From positions 4,526,001-4,590,000 of the forward strand of contig NC_016109.1 in assembly GCF_000269985.1 (NCBI RefSeq): 64,000 nucleotides of DNA. Reading direction: 5' to 3'. Below are positions 25,107 to 33,240 of this stretch, piece by piece. A program made the translations under genes and the position numbers. The notes under the pieces are model-generated. The model made no database searches, was not told where the DNA came from, and saw only the letters and a list, made by a program, of their open reading frames with translations. This DNA is from Kitasatospora setae KM-6054 (GTDB lineage Bacteria > Actinomycetota > Actinomycetes > Streptomycetales > Streptomycetaceae). The number at the start of each line of letters is the position of its first letter. Within the stretch, counting starts at the first letter, position 1.

Positions 25107-25940
25107 ATGCGCCCTGCCCGCCCCCTCGCCCGCCGCACCCTGCTGGCCGGCGCCGCCGCCGCGGCCGCCCTCGTGCTCGGCCTGAACCTGGTGCCGGCCT
25201 CGGCCGCGGCCGGCGGCGGCCTGACCACCGACCAGCGGCGCCGCGCCGACCAGCTGATCAGCGTGTTCGAGAACGGCACCACGGTGATCCAGTACGGCTA
25301 CGCGGAGAACATCAACGACGGCCGCGGCGTGACGGCGGGCCGGGCCGGGTTCACCACCAACGACGGCGACGCGCTGAAGGTGGTGCGGGCCTACACCGAG
25401 CAGGTGCCGGACAACCCGCTGGCCGCGTTCGTCCCCGAGCTGGAGCGGCTGGCCGCGGCGGGCAGCGGCGACACCTCCGGGCTGCCGGAGGCGGACTACG
25501 TCACGGCGTGGAAGCGGGCGGCGGACGACCCGGCGTTCCGGCGGGTGCAGGACGCGCAGGTCGACGAGCGCTACTTCGCCCCGGCGATGGCGGACGCCGA
25601 CCGCCTGGGCCTGACCACCGCGCTGGCCCGCGCGGAGCTGTTCGACGCCTCCGTCCAGCACGGCAACGGCTCCGAGTACGACGCGCTGCCCGCCCTGATC
25701 GCCCGTACCAGCGCCAAGGCGGGCACCCCGGCCGCAGCGGGCGAGGACGCCTGGCTGGACGCCTTCTTCGACGTCCGGATCGACGACCTGACCCACCCCG
25801 CGAACTCGGCGACCCAGGCGGAGTGGAGCCAGTCCGTCGACCGGGTCGAGGCACTGCGCCGCATCGCCCGCACCGGCAACCGGAACCTCGACGGCCCCTT
25901 CACCGTCACCGCGTTCGGCGCGACCCACACGATCTCCTAG
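25107..25940 (+). CDS. Secreted chitosanase, GH46, single domain
   Basis: 277 residues from the ATG at 25107 (AAGGAG upstream). The N-terminus LARRTLLAGAA with Ala-rich core and PASAAA cleavage region is a twin-arginine type signal. The GH46 domain begins near residue 39. Acids Glu55 (VFENGT) and Asp71 (INDGRGVTAG) correspond to the catalytic pair but are 16, not 18, residues apart, so the intervening loop is shorter than in the first chitosanase. It lacks a carbohydrate-binding domain. I find no TTAGGAAAG box before it; a hairpin separates it from the operon, so its control may differ. Confidence 0.92.
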   Translation: MRPARPLARRTLLAGAAAAAALVLGLNLVPASAAAGGGLTTDQRRRADQLISVFENGTTVIQYGYAENINDGRGVTAGRAGFTTNDGDALKVVRAYTEQVPDNPLAAFVPELERLAAAGSGDTSGLPEADYVTAWKRAADDPAFRRVQDAQVDERYFAPAMADADRLGLTTALARAELFDASVQHGNGSEYDALPALIARTSAKAGTPAAAGEDAWLDAFFDVRIDDLTHPANSATQAEWSQSVDRVEALRRIARTGNRNLDGPFTVTAFGATHTIS

Positions 25941-26188
25941 CCCCCTTCCCGGGACGTCCCGACCCGGGGGAGGAGCCGCCGCGTTGTGCGGCTCACACCC
26001 CGGGGCGGGAACCGGCGGTCCGCACACGGGCGTTCCATTGCACGGAGTGGTGCCCCGGGCAGTGACCCGGAAATGATCCCTTTGTATGCTCCGCTCTCCA
26101 GCTTCATCCGTCCGCCGACGTCCACCGCGCAGACGGAGCGGTGGCAGAGGCGGCCCAGCGGGCGGCCTCCGGTGAAGGGTGCAGGTGT

Positions 26189-28024
26189 ATGACAGGCCAG
26201 AGGGCGGGGTCGTCGGGTGAGGCCGCCGGCTGGTGGGAGGACCACTCCCAGCAGGACGATTCCTACCGGCAGGACGCACCCCCGCGGGACGACGCCCCGG
26301 CGCCGAACCTGCCGCGCCGCCGCTCCGGCGGCCACGACGCGGCCCCCGCGCCCGCGACCGCGCCCGCGACCGGTGGCCGGGCCGAGGCCCGCCGGGCCGC
26401 CCAGGGCCGCGGCGGCGCGGGCGGGCGCGGCGGCGGCAACGGAAGCGGAAGCGGCGGGAACAGCGGCGGCGGCAGCGGTGGCGGCGGTCGGGCCGAGGCC
26501 CGCCGGGCCGCGCAGGGCCGCCGCAAGCCGCGCCGGACCAAGCGGATCGTGATCTGGGCCCTGGTCGGCACCAGCCTCGCCGTGGTCGGCACCGGCGGCT
26601 TCCTCTACTGGAAGCTGAACTCCAACCTGAGCTCCTGGGACAGCGCGGGCGTCAGCGAGAGCCGCCCGCCGGAGGCGCAGGCCGACGCGGACGGCAACAA
26701 GCCGATGAACATCCTGCTGATCGGCTCCGACTCGCGCGACGGCGCCAACAAGGACCTCGGCGGCGGTGACGAGGGCGGCGCCCGCTCCGACACCACGATC
26801 CTGTTGCACGTCTACGCCGACCACAAGCACGCCGTCGGCATCTCGTTCCCGCGCGACGCGCTGGTCGAGATACCCGCCTGCATGCTGCCGACCAAGAAGT
26901 GGACCAAGCCGCAGCCCAGCGCCATGTTCAACAGCGCCTTCTCGGTGGGCGACACCGACGCGGGCAACCCGGCCTGCACCCAGAACACCGTCGAGAAGCT
27001 CACCAACCTGCGGGTCGACCACACCATCGTGGTCAACTTCCAGGGCTTCGCCGACATGACCAAGGCGGTCGGCGGCGTCGAGGTCTGCCTGCCCAACGAC
27101 ATCTACGAGCGTGACCTCAACCCGAACCTGCCGCGCAAGGGCAAGGTGGTCTACCAGAAGGGCGTCCAGAAGGTCGAGGGCCAGTCCGCGCTGGACTACG
27201 TCCGGCTGCGCCACGGCATCGGCGACGGCTCCGACGTCGGCCGGATGAAGCGTCAGCAGGCGTTCCTGTCCGCGCTGATCAAGCAGGTGAAGTCGAACGG
27301 GATGAGCCCGACCGCCCTGTACCCGCTGGCTGACGCCGCCACCAGGTCGATGACGGTGGACGAGGGCCTGAACAGCATCCAGAAGCTGACCGACCTGGCG
27401 ATGACGCTCAAGGGCATCGACCTGTCCAACATCAAGTTCCTCACCACACCCTGGCACTACCAGGGCGAGCGGATCGGCCTCAACCACCCCGAGGTCGACC
27501 AGCTGTGGGCCGCCCTGCGGGCCGACCGCACGCTGGACGGCAAGGACGCCAGCGCGGGCAGCGCCAGCCCGACGCCGACCCCGGCGGCCGACCCGGCGCC
27601 GGCCGCGACCCCGGCCGCTACCCCGGCCGCGCCGGTCAACGGCGCCGGCGTGAAGGTCGCCGTCCTGAACGGCACCACCACGGGCGGGCTCGGCAACAAG
27701 GCGGCCGCGACCCTGAAGGGCGCCAACTACACCGTCACCACGACCGGCAACGCGCCCAGCCAGAACCACGCCACCACGGTGGTCCAGTACGGCTCGGCCG
27801 GGCAGAAGGCGAACGCGCAGGCCGTCGCCGCGCTGTTCCCCGGCGCGACCGTCGAGGCGGGCGGCGGCGCGGGCGTCACGCTGGTCCTCGGCAAGGACTA
27901 CGCGGGCACCGCCGGCGGCGGGACGACCGCAGCGAGCAAGGACCCGGGCCCGGTCTCCTCGGCGGTCGCCGAGGGCGCCCGCTCCGCGGACCAGGACGCC
28001 TGCTCCGACCTCAGCTACGGCTGA
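26189..28024 (+). CDS. LytR-CpsA-Psr (LCP) family cell-wall glycopolymer ligase with LytR_C domain
   Basis: 611 residues from the ATG at 26189. A long cytoplasmic, Gly/Ala/Arg-rich N-terminus includes two copies of GRAEARRAAQGR (about 63-74 and 100-111). One membrane helix covers about 120-141. The extracellular LCP domain shows LLIGSDSRD, GGARSDTTILLHV and SFPRDALVEIP with the conserved Arg/Asp pyrophosphate site, and DYVRLRHGIGDGSDVGRMKRQQ. A linker and LytR_C domain follow (VAVLNGTTTGGLGNKAAATL). LCP proteins attach teichoic acids or other polymers to peptidoglycan. It stands alone and is followed by a terminator. Confidence 0.92.
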   Translation: MTGQRAGSSGEAAGWWEDHSQQDDSYRQDAPPRDDAPAPNLPRRRSGGHDAAPAPATAPATGGRAEARRAAQGRGGAGGRGGGNGSGSGGNSGGGSGGGGRAEARRAAQGRRKPRRTKRIVIWALVGTSLAVVGTGGFLYWKLNSNLSSWDSAGVSESRPPEAQADADGNKPMNILLIGSDSRDGANKDLGGGDEGGARSDTTILLHVYADHKHAVGISFPRDALVEIPACMLPTKKWTKPQPSAMFNSAFSVGDTDAGNPACTQNTVEKLTNLRVDHTIVVNFQGFADMTKAVGGVEVCLPNDIYERDLNPNLPRKGKVVYQKGVQKVEGQSALDYVRLRHGIGDGSDVGRMKRQQAFLSALIKQVKSNGMSPTALYPLADAATRSMTVDEGLNSIQKLTDLAMTLKGIDLSNIKFLTTPWHYQGERIGLNHPEVDQLWAALRADRTLDGKDASAGSASPTPTPAADPAPAATPAATPAAPVNGAGVKVAVLNGTTTGGLGNKAAATLKGANYTVTTTGNAPSQNHATTVVQYGSAGQKANAQAVAALFPGATVEAGGGAGVTLVLGKDYAGTAGGGTTAASKDPGPVSSAVAEGARSADQDACSDLSYG

Positions 28025-28047
28025 CCGGCCCCGCCAGGACGCGTGCT

Positions 28048-28075
28048 GCCCCGGCCCTCCGGGAAGGGCCGGGGC
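28048..28075. terminator. Hairpin terminator after the LCP gene
   Basis: Perfect 11-bp inverted repeat GCCCCGGCCCT / AGGGCCGGGGC with a 6-base loop, between the convergent LCP gene and HAD hydrolase gene. Confidence 0.8.
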
Positions 28076-28098
28076 GGCGGGCCGTGCGGGGCGCGGTG

Positions 28099-28914
28099 TC
28101 AGGCGAGGCCGAACACCCGGTCCAGCACGACGGCCACGCCGTCCTCGTCGTTGCCGACCGTCACCTCGTCGGCGACCGCGCGCAGCTGCTCGTGCGCGTT
28201 GCCCATCGCCACGCCGTACCCGGCCCAGCGGAACATCGGGACGTCGTTGGGCATGTCGCCGAAGGCGATGGTCTCGGCGGCGGTGGCGCCCAGCCGGCGG
28301 GCGGCCAGGGTGAGGCCGGTGGCCTTGGTCAGGCCGAGCGGGAGGAGCTCGACGATGCCCTCGCCGGCCATCGTGATGCCGACCAGCTGGCCGGCCACCG
28401 ACTGGGCGGCGGAGGCGAGTTGGTCGTCCGTCAGCTCGGCGTGCTGGATGTACAGCTTGCTGACCGGGGTGGCCAGCAGCTCCTCGGGGGCGACCGGGCG
28501 CAGCGGCAGTTCGGTGCCGATCCGCAGCTTGTAGCCGGGGCCGGCCAGCACCTCGCCGTCCAGGCCGTCCTGGTTGGCGGCGACGGCCAGCGGGCCGACC
28601 TCGGCCTCGATCTTGGCGAGGGCGAGCGCGGCCAGCTGCCGGTCCAGGGTGACGGAGGTGAGCAGCTTGTGCGCGCCCGCGTCGTAGACCTGGGCGCCCT
28701 GCCCGCAGACCGCTATCCCGGTGTAGCCGATCTCGTCGAGCACCGGCCGGGTCCAGCCCGCGGAGCGGCCGGTGACGATGATGTGCTTGGCCCCGAGCGC
28801 GGTGACCGCGGCCAGGGACTCCCGGGTGCGGGCGGAGACGTTCTCGGCGCTGGTGAGCAGCGTCCCGTCGAGGTCGGTGGCGACCAGCCGGTAGGGCAGG
28901 GCGTGGGTGCTCAT
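28099..28914 (-). CDS. Cof-type HAD-IIB hydrolase
   Basis: 271 residues. Motif I is LVATDLDGTLLTSAENVS, motif II IIVTGRSAGW, the lysine is in GLTKATGL, and motif IV is AFGDMPNDVPMFRWAGYGVAMGNA. It is clearly paralogous to the gene at 15508-16317. A sugar-phosphate or flavin-type phosphatase role is expected. It lies 28 bp downstream of serS on the same strand, so it is probably co-transcribed with it; from memory the same order occurs in other Streptomyces. Confidence 0.92.
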   Translation of the reverse strand: MSTHALPYRLVATDLDGTLLTSAENVSARTRESLAAVTALGAKHIIVTGRSAGWTRPVLDEIGYTGIAVCGQGAQVYDAGAHKLLTSVTLDRQLAALALAKIEAEVGPLAVAANQDGLDGEVLAGPGYKLRIGTELPLRPVAPEELLATPVSKLYIQHAELTDDQLASAAQSVAGQLVGITMAGEGIVELLPLGLTKATGLTLAARRLGATAAETIAFGDMPNDVPMFRWAGYGVAMGNAHEQLRAVADEVTVGNDEDGVAVVLDRVFGLA

Positions 28915-28942
28915 GGCGCGGGTGCTCCTGGACGAAGGGGTG

Positions 28943-30223
28943 TTACCGGGCGGCGACGGGCTCCAGCACGGACTTCCCGCCGAGGAAGGGCCGCAGGGCC
29001 TCGGGCAGGGCGACCGAGCCGTCGGGGAGCTGGTGGTTCTCCAGCAGCGCGACGATCACCCGGGGGACGGCGACCAGGGTGCCGTTGAGGGTGGCCAGCG
29101 GGCGGACGCCGTCGGCGTCGCGCATCCGGATGGCGAGCCGGCGGGCCTGGTACTCGGTGGTGTTGGAGGTGGAGGTGACCTCGCGGTACCTGCCCTGGGT
29201 CGGGACCCACGCCTCGATGTCGAACTTGCGGGCGGCGGAGGAGCCGAGGTCGCCGGAGGCGACGTCGATCACCCGGTAGGGCAGCTCCAGGGCGTTCAGG
29301 AAGTCCTTCTCCCACTGGAGCAGGCGGCGGTGCTCGGCCTCGGCGTCCTCGGGGGTGGTGAAGACGAACATCTCCACCTTCTCGAACTGGTGGACCCGGA
29401 TGATGCCGCGGGTGTCCTTGCCGTAGGTGCCGGCCTCGCGGCGGAAGCAGGAGGAGAAGCCGGCGTACCGCAGCGGCAGCTTGTCGGCGTCCAGGATCTC
29501 GTCCATGTGGTAGGCGGCGAGCGGTACTTCGCTGGTGCCGACCAGGTAGCGGTCGTCGTCCGCGAGGTAGTACACGTTCTCGGCGGCCTGGCCGAGGAAG
29601 CCGGTGCCGTCCATCGCGGCGGGGCGCACCAGCGCGGGGGTGATCATCGGGGTGAAGCCGGCGGCGCCGGCCTGGGCCATCGCCATGTTGACCAGGGCGA
29701 GCTCCAGCAGCGCGCCGGGGCCGGTCAGGTAGTAGGAGCGGGCGCCGGCCACCTTGGCGCCGCGCTCGGTGTCGATCGCGCCGAGCAGCCGGCCCAGTTC
29801 GACGTGGTCGCGGGGCTCGAAGCCCTCGGCGGCGAAGTCGCGCGGGGTGCCGACCTCCTCCAGGGTGACGAAGTCCTCCTCGCCGCCGACCGGGGCGGCC
29901 GGGTCGATCAGGTTCGCCAGCGCGCGCTGCAGCCGCTCGGCCTCCTCCTTCGCCTCGCCCTGCGCGGTGTCGGCGGCCTTCACCTCGGCGGCCAGCTCCT
30001 TGGTGCGGGCCAGCAGCGCGGCCTTCTCCTCGCCCTTGGCGGCGGCCACCAGCTTGCCGAGCTGCTTCTGCTCGGCGCGCAGTTCGTCGAAGCGGGTGCC
30101 GGACGCGCGGCGGCGTTCGTCGGCTGAGAGCAGGGCGTCGACCAGGTCGACGTCCTCACCACGGGAGCGCTGCGAGGAGCGCACGCGCTCGGGGTCGTCA
30201 CGGAGCAGGCGGAGGTCGATCAC
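28943..30223 (-). CDS. serS: Seryl-tRNA synthetase
   Basis: 426 residues from a GTG at 30223 (MIDLRLLRDDPERVRSSQ); the longer in-frame opening upstream is not coding. The N-terminal coiled-coil arm (about 30-110, EEAERLQRALANLIDP) is followed by the class II core: motif 2 GFSSCFRREAGTYGKDTRGIIRVHQFEKVEMF and motif 3 NGTLVAVPRVIVALLENHQ. It charges tRNA-Ser in the cytoplasm. It is transcribed away from the DnaA-box cluster and from pheA, with which it is co-oriented. Confidence 0.98.
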   Translation of the reverse strand: MIDLRLLRDDPERVRSSQRSRGEDVDLVDALLSADERRRASGTRFDELRAEQKQLGKLVAAAKGEEKAALLARTKELAAEVKAADTAQGEAKEEAERLQRALANLIDPAAPVGGEEDFVTLEEVGTPRDFAAEGFEPRDHVELGRLLGAIDTERGAKVAGARSYYLTGPGALLELALVNMAMAQAGAAGFTPMITPALVRPAAMDGTGFLGQAAENVYYLADDDRYLVGTSEVPLAAYHMDEILDADKLPLRYAGFSSCFRREAGTYGKDTRGIIRVHQFEKVEMFVFTTPEDAEAEHRRLLQWEKDFLNALELPYRVIDVASGDLGSSAARKFDIEAWVPTQGRYREVTSTSNTTEYQARRLAIRMRDADGVRPLATLNGTLVAVPRVIVALLENHQLPDGSVALPEALRPFLGGKSVLEPVAAR

Positions 30224-30381
30224 GGGCTCCAGCCTACCGGTGGCGGGCGGACGGTCCGGGGAGCGGAATCCGGCCGATGCCGACTTGGGCGTTGTGTCCG
30301 TTTCTGTCGGGGAATGTGGCATGATGCGCCGGGCCGTCGGCGGGGGGTGTGGAAGGGGCCTGGGGAAAGCCGTCCCGACCC

Positions 30382-30752
30382 TGGGGATAACTCCGCTCCG
30401 CCTGTGGATAACCCCGGTGGACAACTCCGCCGGGAGCGGGTTATCCACAGGCGTCCGGGCGGGCCTGTGGACAGCGGGAAACCGAAGGGCCGCAGACGTC
30501 CGAACCGGGAATTCCAGGTTTCAAACCCCGATTCGGCTTCCCGAGTGAGGGAATTCGCTCGCTCGCCCAGGTGATTTGTCGGCGCAAGGGCGACTCTGGT
30601 CCGATAAGTCCACTCCGCGCCCCTAGCTGATGATCTGACCGGGCTCGACGGTTTCTTTACCGTTTTGTCGACCGGGACCCGCCCCTGTGGATAACTGCCC
30701 GTCAGCTGGGGACAACCGCGCCTGTGGACGCCGCCCGCCGCCCTGTGGATGA
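30382..30752. other. Cluster of DnaA boxes in the 702-bp serS-pheA spacer
   Basis: Perfect TTATCCACA-type boxes: 30403-30411 (minus), 30441-30449 (plus), 30686-30694 (minus). One-mismatch boxes relative to TTATCCACA or TTGTCCACA: 30382-30390, 30416-30424, 30466-30474, 30707-30715 and 30744-30752, plus a weaker one at 30723-30731. They form two groups about 210 bp apart. No dnaA or dnaN flanks the region, so it is not oriC. A DnaA-titrating or replication-control site is likely. No gene is visible in this spacer. Confidence 0.85.
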
Positions 30753-30925
30753 ACCGCCCCGCCCGCCGCCGCCCGGCCCGCGGCCCGCCGCGCCGCTGGT
30801 GAACGGGGTTCGGCCGGCCAGGTGACGTCCGGGCGTGTCGAAAATGAACGGGTCGCAACCGCGTGCGGTCCCGACCCGGCCGGATTCGCGCCCCCCGGGT
30901 GCGCGGGGTGCGCCGGGGGCGCGGG

Positions 30926-31861
30926 TCAGAGCTCCCCGCGCCCGTCCAGGCAGCGCGAGAGCCAGTCCGAGGCGTTGGCGAAGTCGAGGTCCGAGGTGCC
31001 GTTGCGGAGCGGGGAGGCGGCGCCCTTGTCGGCCCGCGGGTAGGAGCCGAGGAAGCGCACCTGCGGGCAGATCCGCTTCAGGCCCATCATCGCCTCGCTG
31101 ACCCGCCGCTCGCTCAGGTGCCCCTCGCAGTCGAACAGGAAGCAGTAGCTGCCCATGCCCTCGCCGGTCGGCCGGGACTCGATCCGCATCAGGTTGATGC
31201 CGCGCACCGCGAACTCCTGCAGCAGCTCCAGCAGCGCGCCCGGGTGGTCGTCCGGCAGCCACGCCACCATCGAGGTCTTGTCCCAGCCGGTCGCCGAGGA
31301 GACCCGCCCCGGCCGGCCCGCCAGCACGAACCGGGTGGTCGGCGAGGTCGCGGGGTTGATCGCGTCCGACAGCACCTCCAGCCCGTACAGCTCGGCGGCG
31401 AACGCGCCCGCCACCGCCGCGTCGTAGCGGCCCTCCTGCACCAGCCGGGCCGCCTCCGCGTTGGACGCCGCCGACTCCCACTGCGCGTCCGGCAGGTTCG
31501 CGGCCAGCCAGTGCCGCACCTGCGGCTGGGCCACCGGGTGGCCGCTGACCGTCTTCACGTCGCCCGCGGCCGTCCCGGGCCGGACCATCACCGCGAACGA
31601 GATCGGCAGCAGCACCTCGCGGTAGATCATCAGCGGGCTGCCGTTGATCAGCTCGTCGCTGGTGGTGGTGACCGCGCCGTCCACCGAGTTCTCGATCGCC
31701 ACCATCGCGCCCGCGGCCTCGCCCGCCCGCACCGCGTCCAGCGCCGCCGACACCGACGCCACCGGCGTCAGCTCCCGGGTCGCCGCCTCCGGCAGCGTCC
31801 GCAGCGCGGCCTCGGTGAAGGTGCCCGCGGGTCCGAGATAGGTGTAACGGGTCGCCGACAT
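30926..31861 (-). CDS. pheA: Prephenate dehydratase
   Basis: 311 residues. The N-terminal catalytic domain shows YLGPAGTFTEAAL, AIENSVDGAV and the catalytic TRF motif in SPTTRFVLAGR (about 175-185). The C-terminal ACT domain (SMVAWLPDDHPGALLELLQEFAVRGINLMRIESRPTGEGMGSYCF, about 200-275) gives feedback control by phenylalanine. It converts prephenate to phenylpyruvate. It is separated from serS by the DnaA-box region and from the copper operon by 134 bp. Confidence 0.97.
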   Translation of the reverse strand: MSATRYTYLGPAGTFTEAALRTLPEAATRELTPVASVSAALDAVRAGEAAGAMVAIENSVDGAVTTTSDELINGSPLMIYREVLLPISFAVMVRPGTAAGDVKTVSGHPVAQPQVRHWLAANLPDAQWESAASNAEAARLVQEGRYDAAVAGAFAAELYGLEVLSDAINPATSPTTRFVLAGRPGRVSSATGWDKTSMVAWLPDDHPGALLELLQEFAVRGINLMRIESRPTGEGMGSYCFLFDCEGHLSERRVSEAMMGLKRICPQVRFLGSYPRADKGAASPLRNGTSDLDFANASDWLSRCLDGRGEL

Positions 31862-31995
31862 GACCGCCTCCGAAACTCACAGCGCGTACGCGTGGACAGC
31901 CCCGGCCCACCCCGTCACCATAGCCACTCCCGCCCCCCGGCCCGCCCGCGTTCCGCACTACGGGCACCGGCCCGGGCGGCGGCGTGCTACGCCCC

Positions 31996-33240
31996 TCAGC
32001 CCTCCAGCAGCTGCTGCCCCACGTACCCGCCCGCCGGGGCGCCCGGCGGGACGGCGAACAGCGCGGACGCCTCGTGCCGCAGGTAGCGGGAGAGGCCGTC
32101 GCCGCGGGCGAGCCGCTGCTGGACCGGCACGAAGCCGCGCGCCGGGTCGGCCTGGTACGCGGCGAACAGCAGCCCGGCGTCGGGGGAGCCGTCCGGCAGC
32201 AGGCCGTCGTGGAAGGAGAAGCCGCGCCGGAGCATCGCCGCCCCGCCGTTGGAGGCCGCCGCGGCGACCCGGACGTGCGCGTCGGGGGCGATCCGCAGGA
32301 CGCCGTCCGGGTCGGTGGCGGCCAGGTCGACCGGGGTCCGCTCGACCGCGCCCGGCCCGCCGGAGAGCGGGGCGCCGTCGCTCTTGCGGCGGCCGATGAT
32401 CCGCTCCTGCTTGTCCAGCGGCAGGGTGTCCCAGCCCTCCAGCAGCATCCGGATCCGGCGCAGCACGGCGTAGCTGCCGCCCGCCATCCAGTCGGGGCCG
32501 GTCGCGAACACGGCGGCCTCGAAGTCCGGGTCGGACGGCCGCGGGTTGTTGGTGCCGTCGACCTGGCCCATCAGGTTGCGGCCGGTCATCGGGTGCGGCG
32601 TCGCGCCGGGCGTCCGGGCGAAGCCGGACATCAGCCAGCGCGGCGCGGCCAGCCCGGTGGCCAGCCGCAGCAGCACCCGCAGCGCGTGCACCGCGACCAG
32701 CGCGTCGTCCGCGCCGACCTGCACCCACAGGTCGCCGTCCGAACGGGCCGGGTCCAGCGCGTCGCCGGGGAAGGCGGGCAGCGCGGCCAGCGCGGCGGGG
32801 CGGCGGTCGGCCAGGCCGGCCTTGTCGAACAGGCCCGCGCCGAAGCCGAAGGTGACGGTCAGCGAGCTCGGTCCGGCGTCCAGCGCGATCTGGTTCTCGC
32901 CCTCGGCGGCGGGCTCGCCCGCCGCCATCCGGGCCGCGGCCGCGGACCAGCCGCGCAGCAGCGCGGCCAGCCCGTCCCGCCCGGTGCTGGCCAGCAGGTC
33001 GAACGCCGCCCACTCGACCCGGGCCTGCGCGGGCTCGGTGATCCCGCCCTGCCGGGCCCCGTGGAACGGCACCCGGGCCGCGCCCAGGCCCGGCCCGGCG
33101 GCCGCCGGCGCCTGCGCCGAGGCCCGGCCGCCCCACGCCCCGCCGGCCGCGCCCACCGCGAGCCCGGCCCCGGCCCCGCCGAGCACCGCCCGCCGGGACA
33201 GCCCGCCGGACCCGGCCGGTGTCGTCGACTGCCCGCTCAC
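31996..33240 (-). CDS. efeB: Dyp-type peroxidase, Tat-exported (EfeB-like)
   Basis: 414 residues from a GTG at 33240. The Tat signal LSRRAVLGGAGAGLAVGAAGG (about 14-35) marks it for folded export. The DyP hallmark GxxDG occurs in LMGQVDGTNNPRPSD, with conserved histidine and arginine positions downstream for heme binding. DyP/EfeB proteins oxidise substrates with peroxide or act in iron/heme handling; in Streptomyces one works with copper chaperones and cuproenzymes (memory). Its start overlaps the copC-copD stop by 4 bp, tying it to the copper operon. Confidence 0.93.
   Translation of the reverse strand: MSGQSTTPAGSGGLSRRAVLGGAGAGLAVGAAGGAWGGRASAQAPAAAGPGLGAARVPFHGARQGGITEPAQARVEWAAFDLLASTGRDGLAALLRGWSAAAARMAAGEPAAEGENQIALDAGPSSLTVTFGFGAGLFDKAGLADRRPAALAALPAFPGDALDPARSDGDLWVQVGADDALVAVHALRVLLRLATGLAAPRWLMSGFARTPGATPHPMTGRNLMGQVDGTNNPRPSDPDFEAAVFATGPDWMAGGSYAVLRRIRMLLEGWDTLPLDKQERIIGRRKSDGAPLSGGPGAVERTPVDLAATDPDGVLRIAPDAHVRVAAAASNGGAAMLRRGFSFHDGLLPDGSPDAGLLFAAYQADPARGFVPVQQRLARGDGLSRYLRHEASALFAVPPGAPAGGYVGQQLLEG

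Noticed and set aside
30382..30752. Chromosomal origin oriC
   Set aside because: DnaA boxes are present, but dnaA, dnaN, gyrB or rpmH are not adjacent and box number is far lower than in Streptomyces oriC.
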